Shown piece by piece: positions 1-8,095 of a stretch of DNA of 64,000 nucleotides. The stretch spans positions 1 through 64,000 of the forward strand of contig NZ_JABEND010000014.1 of the NCBI RefSeq assembly GCF_013002705.1. The letters are read 5' to 3'. Made by a program: the position numbers and the translations under genes. The stretch's first letter is position 1. Each line of letters opens with the position of its first letter. A model generated the notes under the pieces. It was not told the origin of the DNA. It worked only from the letters and a program-made list of their open reading frames with translations, and did no database searches. The DNA is from Nakamurella aerolata (GTDB lineage: Bacteria > Actinomycetota > Actinomycetes > Mycobacteriales > Nakamurellaceae).

Positions 1-116
1 ACAGCCGGCTGCACTACCAGCCACCCGCCGAGTACGAACAAGCCCACTACGATCGACTACTGACCGTGCTCCAACCAGAGCCGGCCCACACAACACGACC
101 GGTACCAAACCCGTGA
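1..116 (+). pseudogene. IS3-family transposase OrfB, C-terminal tail (cut by window edge)
   Basis: The open frame begins at base 3 and stops at 114-116. The visible tail contains SRLHYQPPAEYEQAHY followed by about 20 residues. The (L)HYxxPxEYE pattern is the usual last segment of the DDE integrase of IS3-family elements, where it follows the catalytic Glu. The rest of the element lies to the left, so I cannot say whether it is intact. OrfA remnants of the same family occur at about 1.0 and 1.9 kb on the other strand, so the area has received IS3 insertions more than once. Family level is fairly sure; element name is not. Confidence 0.6.
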
Positions 117-131
117 CGCTTCATCGGTCAC

Positions 132-186
132 GTCGAGGTCTTTCGGATGGATGGCGTAGGAACCTCCATCGTCGGGAGACCTCGAC
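132..186. repeat. Inverted repeat just after the transposase stop
   Basis: The 10-mer gtcgaggtct at 132-141 is perfectly inverted as agacctcgac at 177-186, with further partial pairing inside (ggatgg / ccatc). It starts 16 bp after the transposase stop, so it may belong to the right end of the IS or act as its terminator. There is no T-run. Confidence 0.4.
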
Positions 187-225
187 GTCTATCTGCGGAC
201 CGACGCGCCCGGCCGACCTACACCC

Positions 226-324
226 TCATCTGGGAAGAGCCAGTTTGTTGATCGAACCACCGATGACCAGCCCTCCGCCGACGAACACGATCCCACGATT
301 AGGAATAATGGGCACCTTGGTCAT
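226..324 (-). CDS. 32-residue hydrophobic peptide with perfect Shine-Dalgarno
   Basis: A short frame encodes MTKVPIIPNRG followed by a hydrophobic glycine-rich stretch (IVFVGGGLVIGG) and the tail SINKLALPR. The ATG at 324 is preceded by AAGGAGG (333-339 on the plus strand) at 8 nt spacing, which is the main reason to accept such a small gene; a GTG directly before the ATG is an alternative. It follows the Cys-rich frame at 358-510 by about 30 nt on the same strand, so the two could be co-transcribed. The hydrophobic centre could insert in a membrane. I recognise no family. Confidence 0.45.
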   Translation of the reverse strand: MTKVPIIPNRGIVFVGGGLVIGGSINKLALPR

Positions 325-357
325 CACATCTGCCTCCTTGCACGATCAAGTCGCGTC

Positions 358-510
358 CTAGCAGCGTCGCGAGCCTGGCGGGTACTTGCCAACGGTGAAC
401 TTGTAGTAGTTGCAGTTGCCCACTCCCACAGTCTCGCACTGATTCTGTCCGGGAATCGGATCCAGCGCGCGATCGGGCCTGCTGCACCAGCAGGTGACAG
501 TTCTAGTCAC
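358..510 (-). CDS. Cys-rich short tail, possibly the remnant of a longer secreted protein
   Basis: From a GTG at 510 the frame encodes about 50 residues ending in GNCNYYKFTVGKYPPGSRRC. It contains five cysteines and the segment DPIPGQNQCETVGV. The frame has no clear Shine-Dalgarno, and a stop lies not far upstream, so this is more likely a displaced C-terminus than a complete gene. The DNA for PIPGQ (15 bp identical) recurs at about 2.7 kb ahead of another Cys-rich tail. The strongly SD-led 32-residue peptide gene follows directly. Function unknown. Confidence 0.35.
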   Translation of the reverse strand: MTRTVTCWCSRPDRALDPIPGQNQCETVGVGNCNYYKFTVGKYPPGSRRC

Positions 511-987
511 GCGGCCAGGCTGGCCCCTTGCTTGTCTTCACAACCAAACACAATCACGCGTTGGCCGCCCTGACCTGCGACAACACGCCCAGAACCCGAT
601 CTACGGCTGTAGTACTAGAAACCCTCCCGCCGCCATCACAACGGTCCCTGAGATCGCCCGCTTCAGTGTCCGCCGCCGGAGCTCTTCACGTTGCACCTCT
701 CTCCAGATTCACGGTTGCATCCACTTCCCGGCTGTCTATACCACGGCAGGTCGAGTTTCCGTCCATCAAGGCTCCAAGACCGCTTTGCACCTTCCCTCTT
801 GGAATCAAAAGGAAACTGACACATGAACTGGTCATGTATCGAGAGCCATACTGATCCAGCCCGTGCAGCGAGTAGACCACTTTCCATGCGTCGCACCCTA
901 TTTCATGATTTGAACGAAGCAACGGTCTCATCGGCGGCTTGGAACCCTTCACCCCGTAATACCCATGTGGCATAGGCCTCAACAACC
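511..987. other. Decayed stretch without a convincing gene
   Basis: Several overlapping frames of 60-125 codons exist on both strands, but none has good codon bias, a Shine-Dalgarno and a recognisable product together. Base composition is clearly less GC-rich than in the core genes. I see this as degraded accessory DNA. Confidence 0.4.
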
Positions 988-1110
988 TCCCGCCGCACCC
1001 GCTGCAACTCGCCCCGCTCATCGGCATCAATCGCCGGCCCAGCAACTGCTCACCCCACACCGATCCCGGGCGACCTGCGCGATCGTCCGACCAGTGTCAC
1101 CAAATGCGCA
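988..1110 (-). pseudogene. IS3-family OrfA remnant 1
   Basis: Read on the minus strand, pieces of an IS3-type OrfA can be followed: TGRTIAQVARD (helix-turn-helix part), GEQLLGR, then DERGELQRVRREV (start of the leucine-zipper region). A deletion and frame changes separate the pieces. The same order of motifs, less damaged, is present at 1763-1990, so these are two copies of one element family. No intact transposase remains. Confidence 0.5.
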
Positions 1111-1133
1111 TGAATGGCGGAGGTTCTCCTCAG

Positions 1134-1494
1134 CTACCGTGTCGCGTCCGGACTTGCTCTCACCACAGCTACGGCCCTGGCGATGGCGAGGCCGCACGCG
1201 ACCCAGACAAGCCACAGATTCGAGGCGATGCCGTCGCGCACAAGACCAACGGCAATAGTTGCCACTCCGGCAGCTAGGACCACCCAGGCCAAGACCTGGG
1301 CCGCGCGCAGCCAATGCACGCTCTGCAGTACCACCAGGATCGCACCGCACACCGACAGCACCCTGGCTATCGAGGTCCAAAAGACAACCGCTGGTGGCCC
1401 CTGCCAGGGCAACGTCACCGCGACAAACCAGATGGAGAATAACTGCAAGCTCAACCGCTACTTTGGCGTTGCTCTTGCTCCGCCGCTTCTCCAC
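1134..1494 (-). pseudogene. Small multi-pass membrane protein, apparently frameshifted
   Basis: A GTG at 1494 has a good GGGAGGA Shine-Dalgarno and opens VEKRRSKSNAKVAVELAV. The hydrophobic continuation (FSIWFVAVTLPWQG onwards, three or four membrane segments) lies in a different frame from about 1450 to the stop at 1134. The second part aligns with the protein at 2003-2422: LPW, then LAW, then WLVWVACGLAIA against WLAWLGCGFAVA. So this looks like a broken paralogue, or a sequencing error within a real gene. An OrfA remnant lies immediately downstream, as for the paralogue. Function unknown. Confidence 0.45.
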
Positions 1495-1670
1495 AGCAAC
1501 GTTCCTCCCATCGTCATGCTTCCCGATGCGAGCTCGGGATCAGTGTTCAACACCCGCGCCTGCAACGGCGTGTACAACCCAGCCGACCCCGTCGCACCCG
1601 GAACCACGCGACCCACAACCGAGAGCCGCAACCCGTATGAGAGCGGCAGAGAACCTGGGGCGCTCCAGCC

Positions 1671-1762
1671 CGATGGTCGGTCTCACACCGGTGGTGCAGG
1701 AGATGGGCCCAACGAGGCGGGCCAACTACATCGGGACACGACGACGGGTCCGACAAGGCCGC
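1671..1762. repeat. ~90 bp direct repeat, copy 1
   Basis: About 90 bp beginning gcccgatggtcggtctcaca is repeated nearly unchanged at 2731-2818, with roughly half a dozen differences. Copy 1 directly follows the OrfA remnant in the minus direction; copy 2 directly follows the stop of the 111-residue gene. It may be an IS end or a cassette boundary. Confidence 0.7.
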
Positions 1763-1990
1763 CGCATTTTTCAGGAAATCACGATCCATCCGCAACCCAG
1801 CGACCTCCCGCCGCAGCCGCTGCAACTCGGCCCGCTCATCGGTATCAACCGTCGGCGGAGGATCGGCCATCCGCGGCCCTCTTACCGGCCATCCACCGAC
1901 CCAACAACTGCTCACCTGCACCGATCTCCAGAGCGACCTCCGCGATCGTCCGACCAGTGTCGATCACCAAATGCACAACATCCTATAGGC
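1763..1990 (-). pseudogene. IS3-family OrfA remnant 2
   Basis: Minus-strand translation shows VIDTGRTIAEVALEIG, then GEQLLGRWMAG, then in a shifted frame DERAELQRLRREVAGLRMDR and DFLKNAAA. This is the standard IS3 OrfA layout of a helix-turn-helix followed by a coiled coil ending in (E/D)RDFLKKAAAFFA. The sequence runs into the 90-bp repeat at the place where the AAAFFA end should be, so the element was cut there. It abuts the 3' end of the membrane protein gene at 2003. Confidence 0.6.
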
Positions 1991-2002
1991 CCACCGTAGC
2001 GC

Positions 2003-2422
2003 TCAAGGGGGCGGTTCGCGTCCGCCTTCCTTCTGACTGCCTGATCGCTTGCGGGCGATTTCCCATCCCCCGGCGACCGCGAAGCCGCATCCTAGCCAAG
2101 CAAGCCATGCTCTCGATCCGAGTCCGACATTAAGTATCCCGAAGACCGCAACTGCTGATGCCACGACGATTGATCCCCATGCCAATGTTCTGGCGAACCG
2201 CGGCATTGCTGTGGCGGTAGCCATAGCAACCACGACCACGAGAATGACTGCCTTGCTACCGTAAAACCAGGGTACTACCACTGCAGCACATTCCCACGGA
2301 AGCGCCCCAGCAAGCATGAGAAAGCTTATAATCTTCGCTCGCCGCGCTAACACTTGATTCAACCCGGGGTGTTGGGCTTCCGACTCTTCCGACTGATAGT
2401 TCCTATTATTACCGTTACACAT
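2003..2422 (-). CDS. Small multi-pass membrane protein
   Basis: The frame encodes about 140 residues with a polar start and three or four hydrophobic segments (around FLMLAGALPWECAAVVVPW, AVILVVVVAMATATA, SIVVASAVAVFGI, WLAWLGCGFAVAGGW), ending with the basic tail ARKRSGSQKEGGREPPP. The ATG at 2422 is a guess; GTG or TTG codons shortly downstream are possible, and none has a strong Shine-Dalgarno. It is related to the frameshifted gene at 1134-1494. Base composition is more AT-rich than the core genes. In this context an immunity-type role for a neighbouring secreted protein is conceivable, but nothing in the sequence proves it. Confidence 0.45.
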   Translation of the reverse strand: MCNGNNRNYQSEESEAQHPGLNQVLARRAKIISFLMLAGALPWECAAVVVPWFYGSKAVILVVVVAMATATAMPRFARTLAWGSIVVASAVAVFGILNVGLGSRAWLAWLGCGFAVAGGWEIARKRSGSQKEGGREPPP

Positions 2423-2504
2423 ACTGATCAGCAGCCCGTCGCGAATGAACCGACACTGGTGATAATCGCCCAACGCGCTACTTTCGTAGTTCTCCCGAAC
2501 GCCT

Positions 2505-2747
2505 TCACGAGATTCCAGCCCGCCGTCCACACAAACACGAAGCCTCCAAGGAACATACTTGCTTAACACCGTACTGATTGTACCAACAACCGTTTCCGGC
2601 AGGTTGGCACATGGACTGCTTCGAACACTTCGCATACGTAGTTCTTTTAGATTTGCGCCTCTTACCGTCTAAACCGACGGTGTCGATCGGATCTGACGGT
2701 GGGGACTGTCCGGGAATCGGTGTAACTGGCCCGATGGTCGGTCTCAC
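2505..2747 (-). CDS. Cys-rich tail ORF after the 90-bp repeat
   Basis: After the repeat the frame reads VTPIPGQSPPSDPIDTVGL, then a basic stretch (GKRRKSKR) and a Cys-rich part (KCSKQSMC, GCWYNQYG, VCSLEASC). It shares 15 identical bases (PIPGQ) with the tail at 358-510. There is no convincing start: the only ATG overlaps the repeat. It therefore looks like a detached C-terminal domain rather than a complete gene. Confidence 0.3.
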   Translation of the reverse strand: MRPTIGPVTPIPGQSPPSDPIDTVGLDGKRRKSKRTTYAKCSKQSMCQPAGNGCWYNQYGVKQVCSLEASCLCGRRAGIS

Positions 2748-2818
2748 ACCGGTGGTGCAGGAGATAGGCCCAACGAGGCGGGCCGACTACATCGGGCCAC
2801 GACGACGGGTCCCGACTA
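2731..2818. repeat. ~90 bp direct repeat, copy 2
   Basis: This is the second copy of the sequence at 1671-1762. Its outer end coincides with the stop codon of the 111-residue gene (2816-2818), which suggests that recombination joined the repeat to that gene's end. Confidence 0.7.
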
Positions 2819-3151
2819 GGTAATCGTGTAGATTACCGGGTTTTTGAGGTCGGGAGAAAGACCAGCCAAGAGCTCGTTGTCGAAGTTGGGATCGCGGTGG
2901 TCCGGATACTCCCCAATACCGGGCTCTGTGGAGCTAATGAGCTGAACCACCGCGACGCCACCAATCTCCTCCACTAAAACCTTGTTAATGCCAGGGCGTT
3001 CATCCTCATAGAGGCCTTCGAGAATCTTGTCGTACACGATACTGCCGATCCCGTCCTCGATTGCCATTTCTTGCGGTACAGTAACCAGGTACTGGTCTCG
3101 ACGAGTTATTTGCACATGAAAACGAACTTGTGGTTCTTCATCCCGTTTCAT
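2816..3151 (-). CDS. Acidic 111-residue protein of unknown function
   Basis: This is a clean frame from ATG 3151 to a TAG at 2816. The protein is acidic and has no signal peptide or membrane segment. It contains the segments RFHVQITRRDQYLVTVPQEM, GIGSIVYDKILEGLYED and GINKVLVEEIGGVAVVQLI, which look like alternating beta strands and one helix. Upstream purines (GAAAGAAG) could serve as a weak Shine-Dalgarno. Composition is less GC-rich than the core genome. I do not recognise the family. Small, acidic, soluble proteins in such islands are often immunity proteins or antitoxins, which is inference only. Confidence 0.5.
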   Translation of the reverse strand: MKRDEEPQVRFHVQITRRDQYLVTVPQEMAIEDGIGSIVYDKILEGLYEDERPGINKVLVEEIGGVAVVQLISSTEPGIGEYPDHRDPNFDNELLAGLSPDLKNPVIYTIT

Positions 3152-3212
3152 CCCACAGACTTCTTTCTTGAATGCCGGTTGCGCCGCTTGAGGCTAGATC
3201 ATGCCAATCGCT

Positions 3213-3422
3213 TCATGTCACCACTTTCCAGATGATCCCCCGCCCCCACCGAAAAGCAAAAATAATAAGGGCGGATCCAAGCCGGTTCCTGCCACCCCCA
3301 CAGGCAGCAGGGACAGTCGAACGCATCGCCCAACGGCTTGAATCCAGCAGAGCAAACCACGCCGCAACCAGAAACACAAATAACGAATACATCACGGGGG
3401 TCCACCGGACGATTCCTGGCAC
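3213..3422 (-). CDS. Possible small membrane protein
   Basis: The frame holds 69 codons from 3422, or 59 from the ATG at 3392 (MYSLFVFLVAAWFALLD). A first hydrophobic segment is followed by a basic Gly-rich loop and a second one (SALIIFAF). Start and reality are uncertain because there is no good Shine-Dalgarno. It lies in the same direction between the ABC permease gene and the acidic 111-residue gene. Confidence 0.25.
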   Translation of the reverse strand: MPGIVRWTPVMYSLFVFLVAAWFALLDSSRWAMRSTVPAACGGGRNRLGSALIIFAFRWGRGIIWKVVT

Positions 3423-3496
3423 AGATCGCTTACCGGAAACGGCATTTCATCGATTCCGACTTCCGCGTGACCGATGGGTCGCCCGACCCACTGGCG

Positions 3497-4951
3497 TCAA
3501 CCGAGCACCGCCGAAGCGATGACGGCCTGGCCGATGCCGACCAGCACCACCAGCAGCCCGCCGCGTCCGAGCGCCCAGACCACCTGTGGCTGCACCATGC
3601 CGAAGCCCGACTCGTAGATCGGCGAGGTGTAGTCCGGCTCAGGACGCTTGGCCTGCAGCAACACGAACAGCATGGCGGCCGGCGGCGTCAGCGCAAGCAC
3701 CGGCAGCAGCGCCGGTCCGGCTGCGGGAATGCATAACGCCGTCCACAGCAGCGCGACCACAGCGGGCAACAGCAGGTGCGGCCAGCGCACAGACCAGGTG
3801 CTACCTCCCAGCATCCGTTGCAGCGCAGCAGATCTGGTCACAGCGCGCAGGCCGACCGCGGCGGACGAAGCGGCGAGCACACAGCCGACGGTGGCTGCCG
3901 TCGGCACCCCCACCGCGCCGATCAGCATCAGCACTCCGTACGGCAGCGCCAGCGCTCCGGCGGCCAACAGGCAGGCGCCAGGGAACCGACGGTAGCGCCG
4001 CACGTCAACGGCCAGCAGCGCCCCGACCCGCGACGGCGGCAGCGGACGCCAGCGCACCGAACCGATCCGCTGGGTGCGACGGTCGATCATCACTCCCGAC
4101 AGCATCGACGGATCGAGGAACGCGCCGGACGCCTGCGCCGCCGTCACCAGCTCGCCGGCCACCGACAACTCCTTGCGCGGCAACCGATCCAGCCCCCGCC
4201 AGGCCGCCCACCCGGCCGCGCCGGCCAGCAGCGCAAGGCCCGCGATCACCACCACGACCAACGACCAACCCGTCACCACCGGCAACGCCCAGCCGAAAAC
4301 GCGCGCCAACAACGCGGCAGCGACCAGCGCGCCGGCCACCACCACCAGCACCGGGAGCACCATCCGAAACCGTGGAAACTCCTGCGCCAGCACGGCTATC
4401 GCCACCAACACCGCGCCGAGGAGGCCGCCGGCGGCGGCTGCCCACAGGTAGTCGACCAACACCCCGCCGCCCGCGAAAGCCGCTCCGGCAACCGCCAGCA
4501 AGGCACCGACCGGCACTCCCAGCGCGACGATCACCAGCATGGCCCTTGGCAACACCAGGCGCCGCGAGATCGGCGCGGTCAGCAGCAGGCTGGCGGTGGC
4601 CCGGCCGGCGGCGATCGGGCCGAAAGCGCGGAGCAGCGCCAGCAATCCCGCCGCGATCGCCGTCGCCAAACCGGCGACAGCCCAACCCCTGACCGGATCG
4701 GGTTCCGGCGCCCACACCATCATCACCCCGGCGATCAGCTGGCCGAGGTAGCCCAACGGCAGCAACACCGCCAGCACCGCCGTCACCCCGTCGACCGAAC
4801 GTTCCCGGCCACGACGACGGTCCCGCCGAATCGATCGCAGCAGCCGCAGCGTCGCCCGGCTGGCCTTGTAGTCCGCGCTGTCCGGCGACCCACCTGCGGC
4901 AGCGGACTCGACGGCGGGCTCCGGAGCGCTACCGGCGCACGCCGCCGTCAT
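3497..4951 (-). CDS. ABC exporter permease-like membrane protein
   Basis: A 484-residue protein with about 60 polar, Arg-rich cytoplasmic residues (IRRDRRRGRERSV), then roughly ten to twelve hydrophobic segments made of Ala/Val/Leu/Gly. Its ATG overlaps the stop of the ATP-binding gene by 4 bp (ATGA), so the two are translationally coupled and surely form one transporter. The lack of a solute-binding gene and the two-component layout suggest export. I think it belongs to the actinobacterial DUF6297-type permeases, but that is from memory of their layout. The substrate cannot be told. Confidence 0.75.
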   Translation of the reverse strand: MTAACAGSAPEPAVESAAAGGSPDSADYKASRATLRLLRSIRRDRRRGRERSVDGVTAVLAVLLPLGYLGQLIAGVMMVWAPEPDPVRGWAVAGLATAIAAGLLALLRAFGPIAAGRATASLLLTAPISRRLVLPRAMLVIVALGVPVGALLAVAGAAFAGGGVLVDYLWAAAAGGLLGAVLVAIAVLAQEFPRFRMVLPVLVVVAGALVAAALLARVFGWALPVVTGWSLVVVVIAGLALLAGAAGWAAWRGLDRLPRKELSVAGELVTAAQASGAFLDPSMLSGVMIDRRTQRIGSVRWRPLPPSRVGALLAVDVRRYRRFPGACLLAAGALALPYGVLMLIGAVGVPTAATVGCVLAASSAAVGLRAVTRSAALQRMLGGSTWSVRWPHLLLPAVVALLWTALCIPAAGPALLPVLALTPPAAMLFVLLQAKRPEPDYTSPIYESGFGMVQPQVVWALGRGGLLVVLVGIGQAVIASAVLG

Positions 4952-5730
4952 GCCGCGAACCCCAGGTCGATCACCCGGTCGGCCACCCCGTCCACCAGTG
5001 CCCGATCGTGCGACACCAGCAGAATCGCTACACCATCGGCCTTTTCAGCGATCAGCCGACGCGCGAGCCAGCTCCGACCCTCACCGTCAAGCCGCTGTTC
5101 CGGTTCGTCCAGCACCAACACCCGGCGCGGCCGCACCAACGCCAGGCCCAGTGCCAGCCGGCGCCGCTGCCCCTGCGACAGCGTCCCCGGCAGCTGTTCC
5201 CACTGCTCCAGCAGGCCGACGTCGATCGCAACCTCACCGGCCACCTGGTTGGAATCGGCCACCCCGTGGGCAATCGCCACCAGGTTCAGGTGCTCGCCGA
5301 CGGATAGCTCGGCAAAGAAGTCCGTGTCGTCGCCGACCGTGGCGACCGCTGCTCTGCTGCGCGGGTCGGTGTCCACCATCGGCCGGCCGTCCAGCCACAC
5401 CCGACCGCCACCGCGGTCCTGCAGGCCCAGCAGACACCGGATCAGCGTGGACTTCCCGCTGCCGTTCGGCCCGACAACGGCGACCGCCTCACCGGCCGAC
5501 AGCTGCACCGACACCGAATCGAGGATCACCCGAGATCCGTACCGGCAGTGCAGGTTGTCCGCACTGACCACCACGTCACCGGTCGCCGCCGCGACCTCCG
5601 CAACCTGCGGCCCGGCTGAGCCCGACGCTGGATCTGGCCCTTGGACCGATGCCGGGTTCGAATCCGACGCTGGTTCCCAATCCGCTTCGAGGTCGGACGG
5701 CACGCCCGAATTCCCATTGTTCCCCGACAT
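4948..5730 (-). CDS. ABC transporter ATP-binding protein
   Basis: A 260-residue nucleotide-binding subunit. After about 50 polar, acidic residues come the Walker A (VGPNGSGKSTLI), the signature LSQGQRRRLALGLALVRPRR, the Walker B with catalytic Glu (VLVLDEPEQRLDG) and the switch His (LLVSHDR). All catalytic parts are present, so it should power the coupled permease at 3497-4951. The acidic N-terminal extension is longer than in most family members. It is transcribed in the same direction as prmC, about 50 bp after the prmC stop, so read-through from the rpmE-prfA-prmC unit is possible. Confidence 0.9.
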   Translation of the reverse strand: MSGNNGNSGVPSDLEADWEPASDSNPASVQGPDPASGSAGPQVAEVAAATGDVVVSADNLHCRYGSRVILDSVSVQLSAGEAVAVVGPNGSGKSTLIRCLLGLQDRGGGRVWLDGRPMVDTDPRSRAAVATVGDDTDFFAELSVGEHLNLVAIAHGVADSNQVAGEVAIDVGLLEQWEQLPGTLSQGQRRRLALGLALVRPRRVLVLDEPEQRLDGEGRSWLARRLIAEKADGVAILLVSHDRALVDGVADRVIDLGFAA

Positions 5731-5777
5731 ACCTGGTCAACTACCCGGCAGTGGCGCAGGTTCCCGCGGGAGGCGGG

Positions 5778-6665
5778 TCAGGTGGTGTGCCGACGCAGCG
5801 ACACCCTGGTGGCGGTGACGAAACGCGGTCGCCCGGCCAGGTCGTCGTGGTCGGTGACGTCGGCAAACAGCTTGCGGGCGGCGAACAATGCGGGCACCGA
5901 CTCGCCCTGGGTGTCGTCGTGCTCCAGCGCCAGCACCGCACCGGGGTGCAGCAGCGTCGCCAGCACCGACACCAGCGGACGGATCAGCGCCAGCCCGTCC
6001 GGGCCGGCGAACACCGCCTCGGCCGGATCGTGCTCGGCCACCTCGGCCGGCACCGGCGTGCCGTCGGGCACATACGGCGGGTTGACCAGCGCCAGATCGA
6101 CCTGCCCCTCGACATCACCGAGCACCCTGGCATCGAGCACGTCACCGCCGCGCAGATCGATACCGGCACCACCGGCGTCCAGCTGCTGCTCGTTGTTGCG
6201 GCGCGCCCAGGCCAGCGCACCGGCCTGCTGCTCCACCGCTATCACCCTGGCGTCCGGTCGGGCCGCCGCGACGCCGAGCGCCAGCGCTCCGGAACCGGTG
6301 CACAGGTCGACCACCAACGGATCGCGCACGTCGGCGATCGCGGCGAGGCCCCACTGCAGCAGCAGCTCGGTCTCCGGGCGCGGCACGAACACCCCGGGCC
6401 CGACAGCTATCTGCGCGCCACCGAACGGCACCGACCCGAAGATGTGTTGCAGCGGAACGCGTTGCGCGCGACGGTCAACATAGCTGAGATATTCGTCGGC
6501 CCACGACGGCGACACCAGCGGGGTCAGGTAGAGCCTGGTCCGGTTGACGCCGAGCAACCAGGCAGCCAGCTCTTCGGCGTCCACCTTGGGAGTGGGAACA
6601 CCGGCCGCGGCCAACTGATCGGTGGCGCGCCGCACCACCATCCGCAGCGGCGTGGTGTCAGCCAT
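5778..6665 (-). CDS. prmC: Peptide chain release factor N5-glutamine methyltransferase
   Basis: PrmC (HemK) methylates the Gln of the GGQ motif in release factors using S-adenosylmethionine. The protein has 295 residues: a helical N-terminal domain that binds the release factor, then a Rossmann methyltransferase with the SAM-binding stretch [14 protein letters not shown] and the catalytic NPPY ([11 protein letters not shown]). The ATG at 6665 overlaps the end of prfA by 8 bp. Its substrate is encoded by the gene it overlaps, which is the usual arrangement. Confidence 0.95.
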   Translation of the reverse strand: MADTTPLRMVVRRATDQLAAAGVPTPKVDAEELAAWLLGVNRTRLYLTPLVSPSWADEYLSYVDRRAQRVPLQHIFGSVPFGGAQIAVGPGVFVPRPETELLLQWGLAAIADVRDPLVVDLCTGSGALALGVAAARPDARVIAVEQQAGALAWARRNNEQQLDAGGAGIDLRGGDVLDARVLGDVEGQVDLALVNPPYVPDGTPVPAEVAEHDPAEAVFAGPDGLALIRPLVSVLATLLHPGAVLALEHDDTQGESVPALFAARKLFADVTDHDDLAGRPRFVTATRVSLRRHTT

Positions 6666-7752
6666 CGGTGCCCTCGCCGCCGGCCGCGGCCAGCCGCTGT
6701 GCCCGGTCGGCGGACTCCAGCGCGTCGAGCACCGCGTCCAGATCACCGTCGAGCACCGCGTCGAGGTTGTAGGCCTTGTAACCGACCCGGTGGTCGGCGA
6801 TCCGATTCTCCGGAAAGTTGTAGGTACGCACCCGTTCCGAGCGGTCGACGGTGCGGACCTGGGAGCGGCGGGCGTCGGCCTGCGCCGCCTCGGCCTCTTC
6901 CCGAGCGGCCACCAGCAGCCGAGACCGCAGGATGCGCAGGGCCTGTTCCTTGTTCTGCAGTTGCGACTTCTCGTTCTGGCAGCTCACCACGATGCCGGTG
7001 GGCAGGTGGGTGATGCGCACCGCGGAATCGGTGGTATTCACCGACTGCCCGCCCGGCCCTGACGACCGGAACACGTCGATCCGCAGCTCGTTCGGATCCA
7101 CCGTGACGTCGACGTCCTCGGCCTCGGGGGCGACGAAAACCCCGGCCGCCGAAGTGTGGATGCGGCCCTGCGACTCGGTGACAGGCACCCGCTGCACCCG
7201 GTGCACGCCGCCCTCGTACTTGAGCCGGGCCCACACGCCGTCCGGCGGTGCCGGGTTGCCGCGCGCCTTCACCCCGACGGTGACCGAGGTGTAGCCGCCC
7301 AGCTCGGATTCGGTGGCGGACAGGATTTCGGTGGCAAAGCCGCGCCTATCCGCATAGCGCAGATACATGCGCAGCAGGTCGCCGGCGAACAGCGCCGATT
7401 CCTCGCCGCCCTCACCGGCTTTCACCTCGAGGATGATGTCTTTGGCGTCGTCCGGATCGCGCGGTGCCAGCAGCTCGGCGAGCTCGGCCTCAAGGGTGTC
7501 GACCCGCTCGGCGAGCTGCCGGGACTCCTCGGCGAACGAGGCGTCCTCGTCGGCGAGCTCCCTGGCGGCACCGAGATCGGCCCTGGCGGAATCCAGCGCG
7601 GTGATGGTGTTGATCACCGGGGTGAGCTCCGCGTAACGGCGACCCAACCGGCGGGCCGTGTGCTGATCGGCGTGCACGGCCGGATCCGCCAACTGCTGCT
7701 CAAGCTCCCGGTACTCGGACAGCAGCGCGGAGTGCGCGGCGGCAGTGGTCAT
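6658..7752 (-). CDS. prfA: Peptide chain release factor 1
   Basis: RF1 recognises UAA and UAG and triggers peptide release. The protein has 364 residues: a coiled-coil domain 1, a codon-recognition domain (the usual PxT-type tripeptide region; [20 protein letters not shown] is conserved family sequence), the catalytic GGQ in SGPGGQSVN, and the conserved tail [21 protein letters not shown] chose the ATG at 7752, preceded by a GTG; the upstream part of the open frame reads through the rpmE terminator and is not coding. It is coupled to prmC by overlap. Confidence 0.96.
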   Translation of the reverse strand: MTTAAAHSALLSEYRELEQQLADPAVHADQHTARRLGRRYAELTPVINTITALDSARADLGAARELADEDASFAEESRQLAERVDTLEAELAELLAPRDPDDAKDIILEVKAGEGGEESALFAGDLLRMYLRYADRRGFATEILSATESELGGYTSVTVGVKARGNPAPPDGVWARLKYEGGVHRVQRVPVTESQGRIHTSAAGVFVAPEAEDVDVTVDPNELRIDVFRSSGPGGQSVNTTDSAVRITHLPTGIVVSCQNEKSQLQNKEQALRILRSRLLVAAREEAEAAQADARRSQVRTVDRSERVRTYNFPENRIADHRVGYKAYNLDAVLDGDLDAVLDALESADRAQRLAAAGGEGTDG

Positions 7753-7830
7753 CACAGCTCGATTCGATGGATGGGGACGTGCAGGGTGACGCGGGCACGC
7801 ACTCGGCCAGGTGCCGGAGGTGCGGCCCAG

Positions 7831-7872
7831 CAAGCAAAACGGCGCCCGCCGGCCGAAGCCGGGCGGGCGCCG
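7831..7872 (-). terminator. Intrinsic terminator after rpmE
   Basis: A GC-rich hairpin (about 13 bp arms, cggcgcccgccgg against a near-perfect complement) occupies 7840-7872. Read on the minus strand it is followed by TTTTGCTTG. It lies directly after the rpmE stop and should end most rpmE transcripts before prfA. Confidence 0.7.
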
Positions 7873-7882
7873 CAAGAACCGG

Positions 7883-8095
7883 TTAGCGGTTGCGCTTGCC
7901 GTAGCGAGCCTCGAAGCGGGCGACACGGCCGCCGGTGTCGAGGATCTTCTGCTTGCCGGTGTAGAAGGGGTGGCAGTTGGAGCAGACCTCGACGTTGATG
8001 TGACCGGAGGTCTCGGTGCTGTGCGTGGTGAAGGTGTTGCCGCAGCCGCAGCTCACCTGCGTGGTGACGTACTCGGGGTGAATACCGCTCTTCAT
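7883..8095 (-). CDS. rpmE: 50S ribosomal protein L31, zinc-binding form
   Basis: A 70-residue L31 starting [10 protein letters not shown]. The Cys ligands CGC and CSNC are all present, so this is the zinc-containing (C+) type rather than the zinc-free paralogue made under zinc starvation. The ATG at 8095 has a good AAAGGAT Shine-Dalgarno. It sits between rho and prfA as in other actinobacteria, except that an AbiEi-like gene now separates it from rho. Confidence 0.96.
   Translation of the reverse strand: MKSGIHPEYVTTQVSCGCGNTFTTHSTETSGHINVEVCSNCHPFYTGKQKILDTGGRVARFEARYGKRNR

Noticed and set aside
3172-3522. 116-codon plus-strand frame
   Set aside because: There is no Shine-Dalgarno, the composition is irregular and it overlaps the end of the ABC permease gene on the other strand. 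Codon bias is not gene-like.
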